Source: Myxococcota bacterium
Lineage (GTDB): Bacteria > Myxococcota > B64-G9
Reading direction: 5' to 3'
Length of the DNA stretch: 64,000 bases
NCBI GenBank assembly: GCA_022710975.1
Contig: JAKLGA010000024.1
Span: 1-64,000, forward strand
Every line of letters begins with the position of its first letter. Position 1 is the first letter of the stretch. The notes under the pieces are model-generated. The model worked only from the letters and a program-made list of their open reading frames with translations, made no database searches and was not told the DNA's origin. This document shows positions 1 through 8,946 of the stretch, in pieces. A program made the translations under genes and the position numbers.

Positions 1-78
1 GCTTTCGCCCCGCCGGAGCATCGGCACCGCAAGCATCCGGCGAGCCTCGAGTTCTTGCTTGGTTCCTCGTTTTGGCAT
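1..78 (-). mobile_element. 5' end of a transposase-like helix-turn-helix ORF (cut by window edge)
   Basis: Reading leftward from an ATG at 78-76 there are 26 uninterrupted codons (MPKRGTKQELEARRMLAVPM and on) running off the window. The basic start followed by an LEARRMLAVPMLRRGES-type helix resembles the N-terminal helix-turn-helix arm of IS630-type transposases and related HTH proteins. Only the N-terminus is visible, so neither function nor integrity can be judged. The lower-G+C DNA next to it fits a mobile or foreign segment. Confidence 0.4.
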
Positions 79-118
79 ACCTCAGGCATTAAGCACAGTT
101 AGACCGTAGAAACAAGGG

Positions 119-1366
119 TCAATAGTACCCGAATGGGGAGTGTTTCTGCTCCCTGGCTCTCCTGTCGAAGGGCATGAGGATTTCCTGGATAGCGTCGGTG
201 CCGAGCCTGATGGTTTGCCGCTGCTGCAGCCGACTCCTTTCCAGGGAAAGTGAGCGGTTCTCCAGTTTGGTGCCAAACTCATCGGCCCAGTGTCGGACGA
301 TGATACTTCGGAGTTCGGGGTTTCTCACACGCTGGCAGGCCCTCAAGTAGTAGATGACGCATTCATCAGTGTCATCGTGGATTCTGCCAACGCCCAATCG
401 GTCCCACATCCGGTGCGTGCCAACGAAGAAGAGGGCGTATGCAATGAGGTCCTGGCTCTTAGGGTCGGTGAGAACCGCGTCGAGTTCCTCGACGGTCACG
501 AGGTCAGCATCAAGAAGAGCCACGACAGCGTCGGCAATACCAAGTGGCTCCATGCTCGGGATGGCTCGAAGCACATGTTGCTTGACCAGAGTAGCCAGGG
601 GTTCCTGCACGGCGAGAGCACGGAACGTGGTCCTCAGGAAGTTCCTCCAGCGCGCTCCCCTGAGATCACTGAAGTCGACTTCGCCGTCGGCGTCTTCGGT
701 GAATTCGTCGACCAACTCGAGTATGAACTTGGTCCCCTCGGCACTCGGGCGGAGCAGTAATGCTTCGATCAGGCGCTCAACACAGTGGCTTTCTTCCTTG
801 AGATCATCGCCATCGATACTCTCCTCGACCCCGTCCTCGAGCATGTCTAGTAGCTGTGGAATGGCCTCCTGAAAGTTGGCCAGGAGGTGCTTGCGCGCCA
901 GTTCGCGTGACAGGTCGGTCCTTGCCTGGAATAGCTTGATCGCGGTGGGGGTGTCGATGGGTTCAGGAAGCAATCCGCGGGAGTGCATTAGCTCCTCTCG
1001 GAGGCAGACCGGAAGGATCGTGAAGATAGGTCTCGGTATGTCGTCCCGACCCGAGTTGACGGCTGCCGAGTCGCTGAAGATCCGGAGCTGGCCCTCGAAT
1101 CTTTCGCCATCGCGGTAGTGGAACTCCACCTCGAACTCCTGACCGACCTCCTTGTCGCCGAACAGGACCTCCTCGACTTCGATGGTCGCCGTGGACTTCT
1201 CTTCGTCGACCGACTCGATCTCGCCCACCACACAGAAAGTGGCCCTCCGAATCGCCTCGATAAAAGAGACTCTGCATAGCCTGCAAGCACGCGCTTCCGG
1301 CAAGGCAAGAAGCACAACGCAACCAGAGACAATCCCTATCCTGGCAAGCCTCCCGTGGTGTCCCAT
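119..1366 (-). CDS. Secreted protein with Cys-rich NTR/OB-like N-terminus and helical repeat body
   Basis: A 415-residue protein. The start chosen has AGGAGC six bases upstream and opens directly into a signal peptide (IGIVSGCVVLLALPEARA). The mature N-terminus begins CRLCRV and continues with a beta-rich stretch (VVGEIESVDEE, ATIEVEEVLFGD) of the kind seen in netrin/TIMP-like OB folds at secreted N-termini. The remaining ~300 residues are predicted-helical with leucine-rich, HEAT-like spacing. I do not recognise a specific family. Codon third positions are clearly less G+C-rich than in all neighbours, and a transposase-like ORF start lies 40 bases downstream, which suggests recent transfer or relaxed selection. 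Confidence 0.75.
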   Translation of the reverse strand: MGHHGRLARIGIVSGCVVLLALPEARACRLCRVSFIEAIRRATFCVVGEIESVDEEKSTATIEVEEVLFGDKEVGQEFEVEFHYRDGERFEGQLRIFSDSAAVNSGRDDIPRPIFTILPVCLREELMHSRGLLPEPIDTPTAIKLFQARTDLSRELARKHLLANFQEAIPQLLDMLEDGVEESIDGDDLKEESHCVERLIEALLLRPSAEGTKFILELVDEFTEDADGEVDFSDLRGARWRNFLRTTFRALAVQEPLATLVKQHVLRAIPSMEPLGIADAVVALLDADLVTVEELDAVLTDPKSQDLIAYALFFVGTHRMWDRLGVGRIHDDTDECVIYYLRACQRVRNPELRSIIVRHWADEFGTKLENRSLSLERSRLQQRQTIRLGTDAIQEILMPFDRRAREQKHSPFGYY

Positions 1367-1474
1367 GGCCTTGCTCCTGCTTGGTATGCGACCGAGGCAA
1401 ATCGTACCATAAACCTGCACGCGTGCATCTTGGCGCTCAGGGTGCACAGCCGGATTGCAGGCAGGGGACTGAGG
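1367..1474. other. Short intergenic gap with a 12-bp palindrome
   Basis: The gap holds the perfect palindrome TGCACGCGTGCA at 1416-1427, upstream of the leftward gene 119-1366 and just beyond the end of the leftward gene 1475-2509. It could be an operator or a short hairpin. No T-run follows it, so a terminator is not supported. Confidence 0.35.
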
Positions 1475-2509
1475 TCAGCGGTCTGCAGGCGGGGGGCAGC
1501 CGCCAGGGCGGGCGGCGCACAGGGCGGCCCGGTGCTCCAGCGCGCGCCGGGAATCCTCGAGCTGGCCGAGGTCCTGGTAGAGGCCGGCCAGCCGGTCCAG
1601 GAGCTCGACCGCCTGCTCCGGGGCCAGGCGCTGGATGGCGGCCAGGGCCACATCGGCCGGGGAGAGGCTGGCCAGGGTGCGCAGCCAGTCCTTGAGGGCC
1701 TCCTGGGCCAGGCTCGACCCGCGCGCGGGGTTCGCCAGACTCTCCTGGCAAACCGCGGCGAAGCCCTCGAGGGCGGCTGGCAGGTCTCCGAGGTTGTAGC
1801 TGCACCAGGCCAGCTTGTAGCGGGCGTAGGTGCGCAGGTCGTTGTGCGGGAGGTCCAGGACCTTCCTGTAGGCCAGGCTGGCGTGTTCCAGGTCGGCCCG
1901 CTCGAAGTAGTGCTCGGCGAAGGCCAGGTAGGCGTGGGGCAGGAAGCGGCTTGCGGGGTAACGCGCGATGAGCTCCTGGTGCACCTTGAGAGCCGCCTCG
2001 CGGTCGCCCAGCGCCTCGAGCTGGCCGGCCAGGCCGAACAGCGCCTCGTCCGCCCGCGCGTGGTCGGGGGTGTCCCGGCGGAGGCGCTGGTAGGCCTCGA
2101 CGGCGGCCTGCCGCAGCTTGTGCTCGAGCCCCTCCAGGTGGGCGCGGCCCTCGGTCCCGGCGGCCGTCTCGGAGGCTGCCCGGGCGCAGCCGTCGGCCTC
2201 CTGGACGTCGAGCTCTGCCAGACGCAGCAGCAGCACCGCGCGCCGGCTGCGGTCGGGCTCGTCGCCCAGCATGGCCTGGAGGTCGCGGCGGACCGAGGCC
2301 TGGGCCAGGCGCTCGGTCTCCGGGAAGCAGCCGGGCCGGGCAGCCGCCGCGGGCGCCGCCACCTCGGGCGCCTGGCTGGGCCGGTCGCTGGTCACCGGCG
2401 CGGCGGGTTCCCGCGTCGCCTGGCCGCCGGCGCAGCCGGCCAGCGCGAGGATCCCGGCGACCGCCTGCATCAGGCTCAGGCCCGCACCTCTCCACGCGTG
2501 GCGATTCAT
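1475..2509 (-). CDS. TPR-repeat lipoprotein
   Basis: A 344-residue protein whose ATG sits seven bases after CAGGAGGG. The N-terminus is a lipoprotein signal (AGILALAGC), so it should be anchored in the envelope. After a Pro/Ala linker the body has tetratricopeptide-like helical pairs, for example ADEALFGLAGQLEALGDREA, HAYLAFAEHYFERADLEHAS and RYKLAWCSYNLGDLPAALEG, spaced like Tol-Pal-associated or outer-membrane TPR proteins. TPR lipoproteins of this kind are scaffolds; no partner is visible. It is transcribed away from the VIT/VWA gene at 2663, which shares the 150-bp divergent promoter region. Confidence 0.85.
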   Translation of the reverse strand: MNRHAWRGAGLSLMQAVAGILALAGCAGGQATREPAAPVTSDRPSQAPEVAAPAAAARPGCFPETERLAQASVRRDLQAMLGDEPDRSRRAVLLLRLAELDVQEADGCARAASETAAGTEGRAHLEGLEHKLRQAAVEAYQRLRRDTPDHARADEALFGLAGQLEALGDREAALKVHQELIARYPASRFLPHAYLAFAEHYFERADLEHASLAYRKVLDLPHNDLRTYARYKLAWCSYNLGDLPAALEGFAAVCQESLANPARGSSLAQEALKDWLRTLASLSPADVALAAIQRLAPEQAVELLDRLAGLYQDLGQLEDSRRALEHRAALCAARPGGCPPPADR

Positions 2510-2662
2510 GGGGTGCCCTCCTGAGCTGGTCGTACACGGGGGTGCCCTGCAGGTCAACCCGCGCTGCCGACGGCCTTTCCTGGCCGGGGCGGTCGGAGTA
2601 GGATCCGCTGCAGATTCCGGCCCGTCCAAGGTGCAACCGCCGTATGCCGAGGAGGAAGACCC

Positions 2663-5600
2663 ATGCGCGCGCTGTGTCCATCGTCCCTGGGTGCGTCCGG
2701 TCTGCTCACCCTGCTCGCCTGCCTGGCGCTGGGGGTCGCGTTCCCGGGCGGCAGCCTGGCGGACGTCGAGCGTCCTCCGAGCGAGCTCGCCGCGCCGCTG
2801 TCGTTGACCGCCTCGGATGGCACCGGGCTCCGGCTGCTGGTGCTCGAGGCGCGGGCCGTGGTGCAGCCGCCGCTGGCCTTCACCGAGCTCTACCTGGTGT
2901 TCGAGAACCCGCAGGACCGGGTGCTCGAGGGGCAGTTCCGCATCGCGCTGCCGCAGGGCGCCAGCCTGTCCCGCTTCGCCATGAAGCTCGACGACCGCTG
3001 GCAGGAGGGCGAGGTGCTGGAGAAGCAGGCTGCCCGGCGGGCCTACGAGGACTTCCTCCACCGCCGCCAGGACCCGGCCCTGCTCGAGCAGGCCGCGGGC
3101 AACGAGTTCAGCGCCCGCGTGTTCCCCATCCCGGCGCGCGGCCGCAAGGAGCTCATCATCTCCTACTCCCACGAGCTCAGCCAGGCAGAGCCCTTCCGGG
3201 TACAGCTCCGCGGCCTGCCACAGCTCGAGCGCTTCCGCGGCTGGGTGCTGCTGCCCACCGCAGGGCAGTCGGCGCCACGCGTGGAACAGCTCGAACGCAC
3301 CGCCTGGGTGCCGGACCGTGACATGGAGGTCGCCATCCCGGCCGAGGGACAGGCGCCCGGCCTGCGTTCGGGCGATCTGCTGGTGTCCCGGGTCTCGCCT
3401 CTGCTGCCTCGCGAGCCTGCGGCCGTGGGGGGCCTGGTGCTGCTGGTGGATACGAGCGCCTCTCGTGCGCTGGGGTTCGAGGCTGGGTTGCGAAAGTTGG
3501 TCGATGCGGTCGCGGAGCTCGCCCGGCTGGAGGGCGGGGGGCTGCCGCTCCTGGTGGTGGCCTTCGACCAGGAGACCGAGCTGGTGTACGAGGGCCGGGC
3601 CGACGGTTTCGGGACCGACGCGCTCCGCGCGCTCACCCGGCGCCGGGCGCTGGGGGCCTCCGACCTCCACGCCGCGCTCACCTGGCTCGGCGGGTACCTC
3701 CCCAGGGCCAAGGCGAGGCTCCCACGGGTGGTGGTGGTGTCCGACGGCGTGACCACGGCCGGTCCGGCCGAGGCCGCGGAGCTGGCCAAGGCAGCGGCGG
3801 CCCTGGCCCCGCTCGGGGTCGCGCGCCTGGACGCGGTGGCGGTGGGGGGCATCCGGGACGAGGCGCCGCTGCGGGCCATGGTCACCGCGGGGTTGCCCGA
3901 GGCAGGCGCGGTGCTGGACGGCGACCGGCCGGCGGACGTGCTGGCCCAGCGGCTGCGGCTGCGGGCCGCGGCCAGGGTGCGCGTGGCGGTCGAGGGCGCG
4001 CGCTGGGTGTGGCCCGAGGCCCTGGAGGGGCTGCAGGCGGGAGACGAGGCCCTGGTGTACGCAGAGGTGCCTGCCGGCCAGCCCCTGCTGGTCACGCTGG
4101 ACGGTAAGCCCGTGCCTCCGAGCGGGCTCGCGCTGCCCGCGGCCGAGCGGCCGCTGCTCGAGCGCGCGGCCGCCAAGGCGCACATCGATCGGTTGCTCGA
4201 CGAGCGCGATCACCTGCCCGCCGAGGCCGGCGAGCGCCGCGAGGCCCTGAAACGCGAGGTGATCGCGCTGTCCATGCGCCACCGGGTGCTGTGCCCGCTG
4301 ACAGCGCTGCTGGTGCTGGAGACCGAGGCCGACTACGAGCGCTACGGCATCGAGCGCAAGGCGCTGGCCGACGTGCTGACCGTGGGCAGCCGCGGCCTGG
4401 AGGTGCTGGCCCGCTCGGTGCCGCCGCCTCCGCCCGAGGTGGCCAAGGCGCCGCTGGCCACGCCGGACAGGTCGACCCGCAAGGATTCCATGAAGATGAA
4501 GAAGGTGGCCGGGCGGGCAGGGGATGCTCGCGATTCCACGCTCGGCGCTGCCGAGGGCGATGAGCTCGCCGCGGAGGATGCGGCCGCTCCCCGGGGGGCT
4601 GACGGCTCACGGGTGGACTCGGCTGAATCGGCCCAGCCCCTGGAGTCGCTGGCTTCTGGCGGCGCGCCCGGGAGCGCGGCGCCGCCACCCGACGCCCGGC
4701 CGGCATCCGCGCCGGAGCCCGCGCCGGAGCCTTCGGTGGCGCCCGTGGTGGCCGCCCCGCCGCGCGCGGAGCCGGCCTCCGAGGCCCGCGAGGAGGAAGA
4801 CCGCCCGGCGGAGCAGGAACGCCAGTCCGCGGTCGAGCGGCCCGCCCCAGCGCGGCCACGGCCCGCGATGCGGCCGGCGCCCGACCGGCGGGTGCGGGCG
4901 CAGCTCAGCATCGCCAGCCCGGAGATCCAGGGCAGTCTGGACCGCGAGGTCATCATGCGCGTCTTCCGCCAGCGCCGCGGCCAGCTCCAGAGCTGCTACG
5001 AGCGCGGGCTCCGGCGGAACCCGACCCTCGAGGGAAGGGTGACCCTGCGCTTCACCATCGACGAGAGGGGCCGGGTCACGGAGGCCAGGAGCGCGCCCTC
5101 GGCCCTGGGCGATCGCGAGGTGGAGGCGTGCCTGGTGTCGCGCCTCAAGAGCTGGACCTTCCCCGGACCGCAGGCCGGGAGCGTCCAGATCGCGTTCCCG
5201 CTCGTGTTCCGGCCGGGCGAGCGCGCGGTGGCCCCGGCGGTCGCCGCGCCCGACGACGTCCCGGGAGAAGACCCCTACGAGGGCAAGCTGCGGGACGTGA
5301 TGCAGCTCCTGGGCCGCAAGGAGCTGGTGAAGGCCCGTGATCTGGCCTTCGGCTGGCGCGAGGAGGCTCCGGGCGACGTGCTGGCCCTGGTGGCGCTGGG
5401 CGAGACGGCCGAGGCCGCCAAGGATCTGCGCGGCGCAGCCCGGGCCTACGGTTCGATCATCGATCTGTTCCCCACGCGGGCCGATCTGCGGCGCTACGCC
5501 GGCCAGCGGCTGGAGCGCCTGCGCAGCCCGGCAGCCCTCGGGCTGGCGGTCGACACCTACGCCAAGGCCGCCGAGCAACGGCCTGATCACCCGGCCTCCC

Positions 5601-6202
5601 ACCGCCTGGCCGCCATGGCGCTGCTGAAGGCCGGCAAGCCGGCCGAGGCCTTCGCCGCCCTCGAGCGCGGGCTGGCGCAACGATATCCGGGTGGCCGCTT
5701 CGCTGGCTACGAGCAGATCCTGGCCGAGGATCTCGGCCTGGCGGCGGCGGCCTGGACCCGGGCCGAGCCCAGGCGGCAGGGCGAGATCGCGGCGCGGCTG
5801 GAGAAGGCCGGCGGCAGGCCGGAGAACAGGGCGTCCCTGCGCTTCGTGCTGGTGTGGGAGACGGACGCCAACGACGTGGACTTCCACATCCACGACGGCC
5901 GCGGCGGGCACGCCTTCTACTCGCAGAGGACGCTCGCCTCGGGCGGAGAGCTGTACGCGGACGTGACCACCGGCTACGGCCCGGAGTGCTTCACCATCCG
6001 CACCCCGCCCGGGAAGCGTGCCTACCCCTACCGCCTGCAAGCGCACTACTACAGCCGCGGGCCCATGGGCTACGGCATGGGCAAGCTGCAGATCATCGAG
6101 CATGACGGCCGGGGCGGGCTGCGTTTCGAGGAGCGGCCCTTCGTGGTGATGAAGGACCGGGCCTTCGTGGATCTGGGGACGGTCCGCGGCCCGATCAAGT
6201 GA
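2663..6202 (+). CDS. VIT-VWA-AgmX/TonB-C-TPR-DUF2135-like surface protein
   Basis: An 1179-residue exported protein (signal peptide 1-33; GAGGAAG eight bases before the ATG). Domains in order: a vault/inter-alpha-trypsin (VIT) domain, ~40-170; a von Willebrand A domain from ~255 with MIDAS motif DTSAS; a Pro/Ala-rich linker, ~590-740; an AgmX/PglI-type TonB-C-like domain, ~743-850 (RQRRGQLQSCYERGLRRNP); TPR-like helices, ~880-1040; and a C-terminal beta domain, ~1058-1179 (VLVWETDANDVDFHIHDG), resembling the DUF2135/YfaP family. VIT-VWA pairs usually bind proteins in a metal-dependent way, and AgmX domains occur in myxobacterial gliding and envelope complexes. The five-part combination is unusual. 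It probably acts as an adhesive or scaffold protein in the periplasm or outer envelope, which is inference. Confidence 0.9.
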   Translation: MRALCPSSLGASGLLTLLACLALGVAFPGGSLADVERPPSELAAPLSLTASDGTGLRLLVLEARAVVQPPLAFTELYLVFENPQDRVLEGQFRIALPQGASLSRFAMKLDDRWQEGEVLEKQAARRAYEDFLHRRQDPALLEQAAGNEFSARVFPIPARGRKELIISYSHELSQAEPFRVQLRGLPQLERFRGWVLLPTAGQSAPRVEQLERTAWVPDRDMEVAIPAEGQAPGLRSGDLLVSRVSPLLPREPAAVGGLVLLVDTSASRALGFEAGLRKLVDAVAELARLEGGGLPLLVVAFDQETELVYEGRADGFGTDALRALTRRRALGASDLHAALTWLGGYLPRAKARLPRVVVVSDGVTTAGPAEAAELAKAAAALAPLGVARLDAVAVGGIRDEAPLRAMVTAGLPEAGAVLDGDRPADVLAQRLRLRAAARVRVAVEGARWVWPEALEGLQAGDEALVYAEVPAGQPLLVTLDGKPVPPSGLALPAAERPLLERAAAKAHIDRLLDERDHLPAEAGERREALKREVIALSMRHRVLCPLTALLVLETEADYERYGIERKALADVLTVGSRGLEVLARSVPPPPPEVAKAPLATPDRSTRKDSMKMKKVAGRAGDARDSTLGAAEGDELAAEDAAAPRGADGSRVDSAESAQPLESLASGGAPGSAAPPPDARPASAPEPAPEPSVAPVVAAPPRAEPASEAREEEDRPAEQERQSAVERPAPARPRPAMRPAPDRRVRAQLSIASPEIQGSLDREVIMRVFRQRRGQLQSCYERGLRRNPTLEGRVTLRFTIDERGRVTEARSAPSALGDREVEACLVSRLKSWTFPGPQAGSVQIAFPLVFRPGERAVAPAVAAPDDVPGEDPYEGKLRDVMQLLGRKELVKARDLAFGWREEAPGDVLALVALGETAEAAKDLRGAARAYGSIIDLFPTRADLRRYAGQRLERLRSPAALGLAVDTYAKAAEQRPDHPASHRLAAMALLKAGKPAEAFAALERGLAQRYPGGRFAGYEQILAEDLGLAAAAWTRAEPRRQGEIAARLEKAGGRPENRASLRFVLVWETDANDVDFHIHDGRGGHAFYSQRTLASGGELYADVTTGYGPECFTIRTPPGKRAYPYRLQAHYYSRGPMGYGMGKLQIIEHDGRGGLRFEERPFVVMKDRAFVDLGTVRGPIK

Positions 6203-6251
6203 GCTGGAGCCTCGGAACGGAAGCGAGAGATCGGCGACGGAGGTGGGTGGC

Positions 6252-7538
6252 ATGGATCCCGAAACCGGCAAGCGAATCAAGGTGCTCCTGGTGGTGCTGC
6301 TGATCGGCGGAGCCATCGTGGGCTACCTGAGGCTCCGCAGCGACCGGGAGGAAGCCGCAGAGCAGATGGTCGCCGAGCGTCGCAAGGCCGAGGAGGATGT
6401 GGTCGCGGTGTTGAAGGCGGCGAAGGACCGCCAGGCGGACACGCACCTGGCGCGCGGTGAGCGGGTGCGGGTCGAGGTCGTTCAGGTGCCGGCGCGGTTC
6501 CAGGCGCCGCTGCCCGCCACGGCCGAGGACTTCCGGCGCTGGGACGACCGCTTTCCTCCCCGCTCCCTGGTGGAGGCCAAGTTGTGCGCCGGGGACGAGG
6601 ACATGTGGACGCGGTTCCTGGCGATGGCGCACGCGCTGGCGCGGCCCCAGATCGGGTCGTCGGCCGATCCTCCCTCGGCCGAAGCCCTGGGCAGGCTCGT
6701 GAGCTACTGCTCACGGCAGGAGATCTGCCCGCGGGCGCGCTCGGCCCTGTCCGCGTCGGAGCACCCGGGCCTGAGGCGGGCCCTTCACCACGCGCTGGCC
6801 TACTGCACGGCGCCCGAGGACCGCGCGGTTTTCGCTGCGGCCTGCGCGCAGGCCGGCGAGGAGGCCGACTCCGCCTGCCCGCGCGCCGGGGGCCGCGAGG
6901 CGTCGCCCGTCTCCCCGGACCGCCCGGATCCCGCCCGCGACACCGGCGCGGACGATCTGGGCCGGAAGCTCCAGAAGGTGGGGCTCTTGCCTGCCGGCCC
7001 GCTGCCCGAGGGGGTGTCCGGGGCCGTTTCGGTGCGGCAGGCCCTCGAGGCCGCCGGCCGGGTGCACTCCTTCGACACCGAGACCGGGCAGTTCCCGAAC
7101 GAGCACGACGGGCTGCTCGCGGCCCTGGCCGCGCTGGCCGGACCGCCGCTGTCGGCCGCGGCCTTCGAGGAGGTCCCCCCGCCCGACCCCGAGGGCGGTG
7201 GCCGGCCCTACGTGCTCCGGGGATACCTGGGCGGCAAACGCTACACCGTGAGCGCAGAGGACCTCGGCGATTGGTACGACGTGGACGCGGTGCTCGTGCT
7301 CCTCGAGGCCATGTTGCGGGACCAGGGGAGCTCCGTGCGCCTCGTGCCTCTGCCGACGGGCGACCAGACTGCGTCCATCCTGGCGGCCGAGGGAGCCGCC
7401 CTCGAGCGCGCCCGGGCCGAGGGGCTCATTCAGCTCGGCGAGGCCGACGAAGGCCGGTCCCGGGGCAAGGCCTTCGAGGACGAGGTGCTGCGCAAGATCC
7501 AGTCAGGCGAGCTGAGGCTCGAGGGGGGGAGCGAGTGA
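6252..7538 (+). CDS. Membrane-anchored protein of unknown function
   Basis: A 428-residue protein. I chose the ATG at 6252, seven bases after GGAGGT, over an in-frame GTG nine bases earlier. Residues 9-27 (IKVLLVVLLIGGAIVGYLR) form one membrane anchor, followed by a charged, probably coiled stretch (EEAAEQMVAERRKAEEDVVA). The rest is soluble with a few Cys residues and a repeated YCSRQEICPRARSAL / YCTAPEDRAVFAAAC-like pattern of charged helices. I do not recognise the family. It begins a three-gene unit: its TGA overlaps the GTG start of the next gene (GTGA), so translation is likely coupled. Confidence 0.8.
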   Translation: MDPETGKRIKVLLVVLLIGGAIVGYLRLRSDREEAAEQMVAERRKAEEDVVAVLKAAKDRQADTHLARGERVRVEVVQVPARFQAPLPATAEDFRRWDDRFPPRSLVEAKLCAGDEDMWTRFLAMAHALARPQIGSSADPPSAEALGRLVSYCSRQEICPRARSALSASEHPGLRRALHHALAYCTAPEDRAVFAAACAQAGEEADSACPRAGGREASPVSPDRPDPARDTGADDLGRKLQKVGLLPAGPLPEGVSGAVSVRQALEAAGRVHSFDTETGQFPNEHDGLLAALAALAGPPLSAAAFEEVPPPDPEGGGRPYVLRGYLGGKRYTVSAEDLGDWYDVDAVLVLLEAMLRDQGSSVRLVPLPTGDQTASILAAEGAALERARAEGLIQLGEADEGRSRGKAFEDEVLRKIQSGELRLEGGSE

Positions 7539-8260
7539 AACCGTTCCGTGCCGGCGCGGCGGTCCTGGGGTGCGCCCTCCTGGCGGCGGCAGGGTGCAAC
7601 AGCCCGGCAGAGGAGTGCCGGCACCAGGACAAGGAGCACGACCGGCGCGACCGCGACTCCTGCCTCGAGGCCTGCGCGGCCGGAGACGCCTTCGGCTGCA
7701 GCCAGGCCGCCTCCGCGATGTACCTCGGGGAGGGCGGGCCCAAGGACTTCGACGGAGCCCTGCGGGCGAGCCGCCGGGCGTGCGAGCTCGACCCCGGCGA
7801 GTGCAGCTCCCTGCGCTTCCACGAGTGCAAGGCGGACCCGAAGCTGTGCGCGGAGCGTTGTCTGGCCAGGGATCCGGACTCCTGCGCCTGGCAGGCGCGC
7901 GGCCACCTCTGCACCGACGAGCGCGCCGGGTTCGATCGGGACAGGGCGCTGGTCTTCTTCCGTCGGGCCTGCGAGGCGAGCGAACGCTTCTGCGGCGAGG
8001 GGGTGGAGATGGCCTGCGGCAAGGATCCCAACGGCTGCCTGGTGGCCTGCGAGGACGGGAACGCCGCGAGCTGTTACTGGACCTCGGTGGTCTTCCGCCG
8101 GGGCTGGCTCACCATCCTGCGCGACCGGGAGAAGGCCCAGCGATACCTCGAGCAGGCCTGCCGGCTGGATCCGAAGCTCGAGGGGCTGGAGGAGCGCTGC
8201 GCTGCAATGAAACCCGCTCCGCTCCCGGCGGAGCAGCCCGTCGCGCCGGGCCCGCCGTGA
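7535..8260 (+). CDS. Cys-rich lipoprotein with Sel1-like repeats
   Basis: A 241-residue protein starting at a GTG that overlaps the preceding stop by four bases. The signal ends in a lipobox (LLAAAGC). The mature part has many cysteines and Sel1-like units, such as SCLEACAAGDAFGCSQAASA, MYLGEGGPKDFDGALRASRR and RDREKAQRYLEQACRLDP. Proteins of this Cys-rich Sel1 type are common, often in several copies, in myxobacteria-like genomes and are thought to be protein-protein interaction modules. It is in an operon with the genes at 6252 and 8257. Confidence 0.82.
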   Translation: MKPFRAGAAVLGCALLAAAGCNSPAEECRHQDKEHDRRDRDSCLEACAAGDAFGCSQAASAMYLGEGGPKDFDGALRASRRACELDPGECSSLRFHECKADPKLCAERCLARDPDSCAWQARGHLCTDERAGFDRDRALVFFRRACEASERFCGEGVEMACGKDPNGCLVACEDGNAASCYWTSVVFRRGWLTILRDREKAQRYLEQACRLDPKLEGLEERCAAMKPAPLPAEQPVAPGPP

Positions 8261-8937
8261 GCCGCGCCCCCCTGGAGATCCCGCGCGGCGCGCTTGGGCT
8301 GTGCGCGGAGATCGAGGCGCTGCTGGTGGAGCTGGTCGACCTCGACGCCCCGTCTCCGCTGGCGGCGGGCTTCCGCAGCCGGTGGGTTCGGATCCTGGAG
8401 CTGTTCGATCGCTACGCGGGGGTGGTGGTCGGCGCCTCTGACTACCGGACCCGCTGCGCGCGCGGGTGCAGCGCCTGCTGCCGCCACTGGATCGACGACG
8501 TCTGCTCCTTCGAAGCAGAGCTGCTGGCGGCTCACCTCCGAGAGCGCTGGCCCGCGGAGGTCCCTGGCTGGCTCGCGCGCTTCCTCGAGGCCAGGGAGGA
8601 GTTCGCGCGGCTCGCGGACGTCGCGGGCAGCCGCGAGGTCGCCTGCCAGGCCTTCGTCCGCCTGGGCCGGGCCTGCCCGCTGCTCGACGCGCAGGGCGCC
8701 TGCCGGGTGTACGCGCTGCGGCCGCTCGTGTGCCGGGGGTTCCTGTCGTTCTCCGAGCCCTCCCTGTGCGACCCCGCTCACCCCGGCCACGCCGGAGCGC
8801 GCACCTACCTGCTCGATCTCGAGGGCCCTGCCCACGAACTCCTGGACGAGCTCGATCTGGCGCACGAGCGCTTCGGCTCGGCGCGCGGGCTCGCCGAGCT
8901 CCTGCCCCGGGCGCTCGCCGAGCCGCTGCGCGGCTGA
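8257..8937 (+). CDS. YkgJ-type cysteine cluster protein
   Basis: A 226-residue cytoplasmic protein starting at a GTG that overlaps the upstream TGA (GTGA). The motif RCARGCSACCRHW, then CPLLDAQGACRVYALRPLVCRGF, gives the Cys pattern of the YkgJ/CxxCxxCC family (usually annotated as zinc- or iron-cluster-binding; substrate unknown). The C-terminus is helical and acidic. It is the third gene of the 6252-8937 unit and ends 10 bases before the convergent stop of the PAP2 gene. Confidence 0.85.
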   Translation: MSRAPLEIPRGALGLCAEIEALLVELVDLDAPSPLAAGFRSRWVRILELFDRYAGVVVGASDYRTRCARGCSACCRHWIDDVCSFEAELLAAHLRERWPAEVPGWLARFLEAREEFARLADVAGSREVACQAFVRLGRACPLLDAQGACRVYALRPLVCRGFLSFSEPSLCDPAHPGHAGARTYLLDLEGPAHELLDELDLAHERFGSARGLAELLPRALAEPLRG

Positions 8938-8946
8938 CGGAGGGGC

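Noticed and set aside
1475-4282. A very long minus-strand frame covering 1475-4282
   Set aside because: Only the part below 2509 has a signal peptide, ribosome site and TPR pattern; the rest is antisense to the VIT/VWA gene and is a high-G+C artefact.
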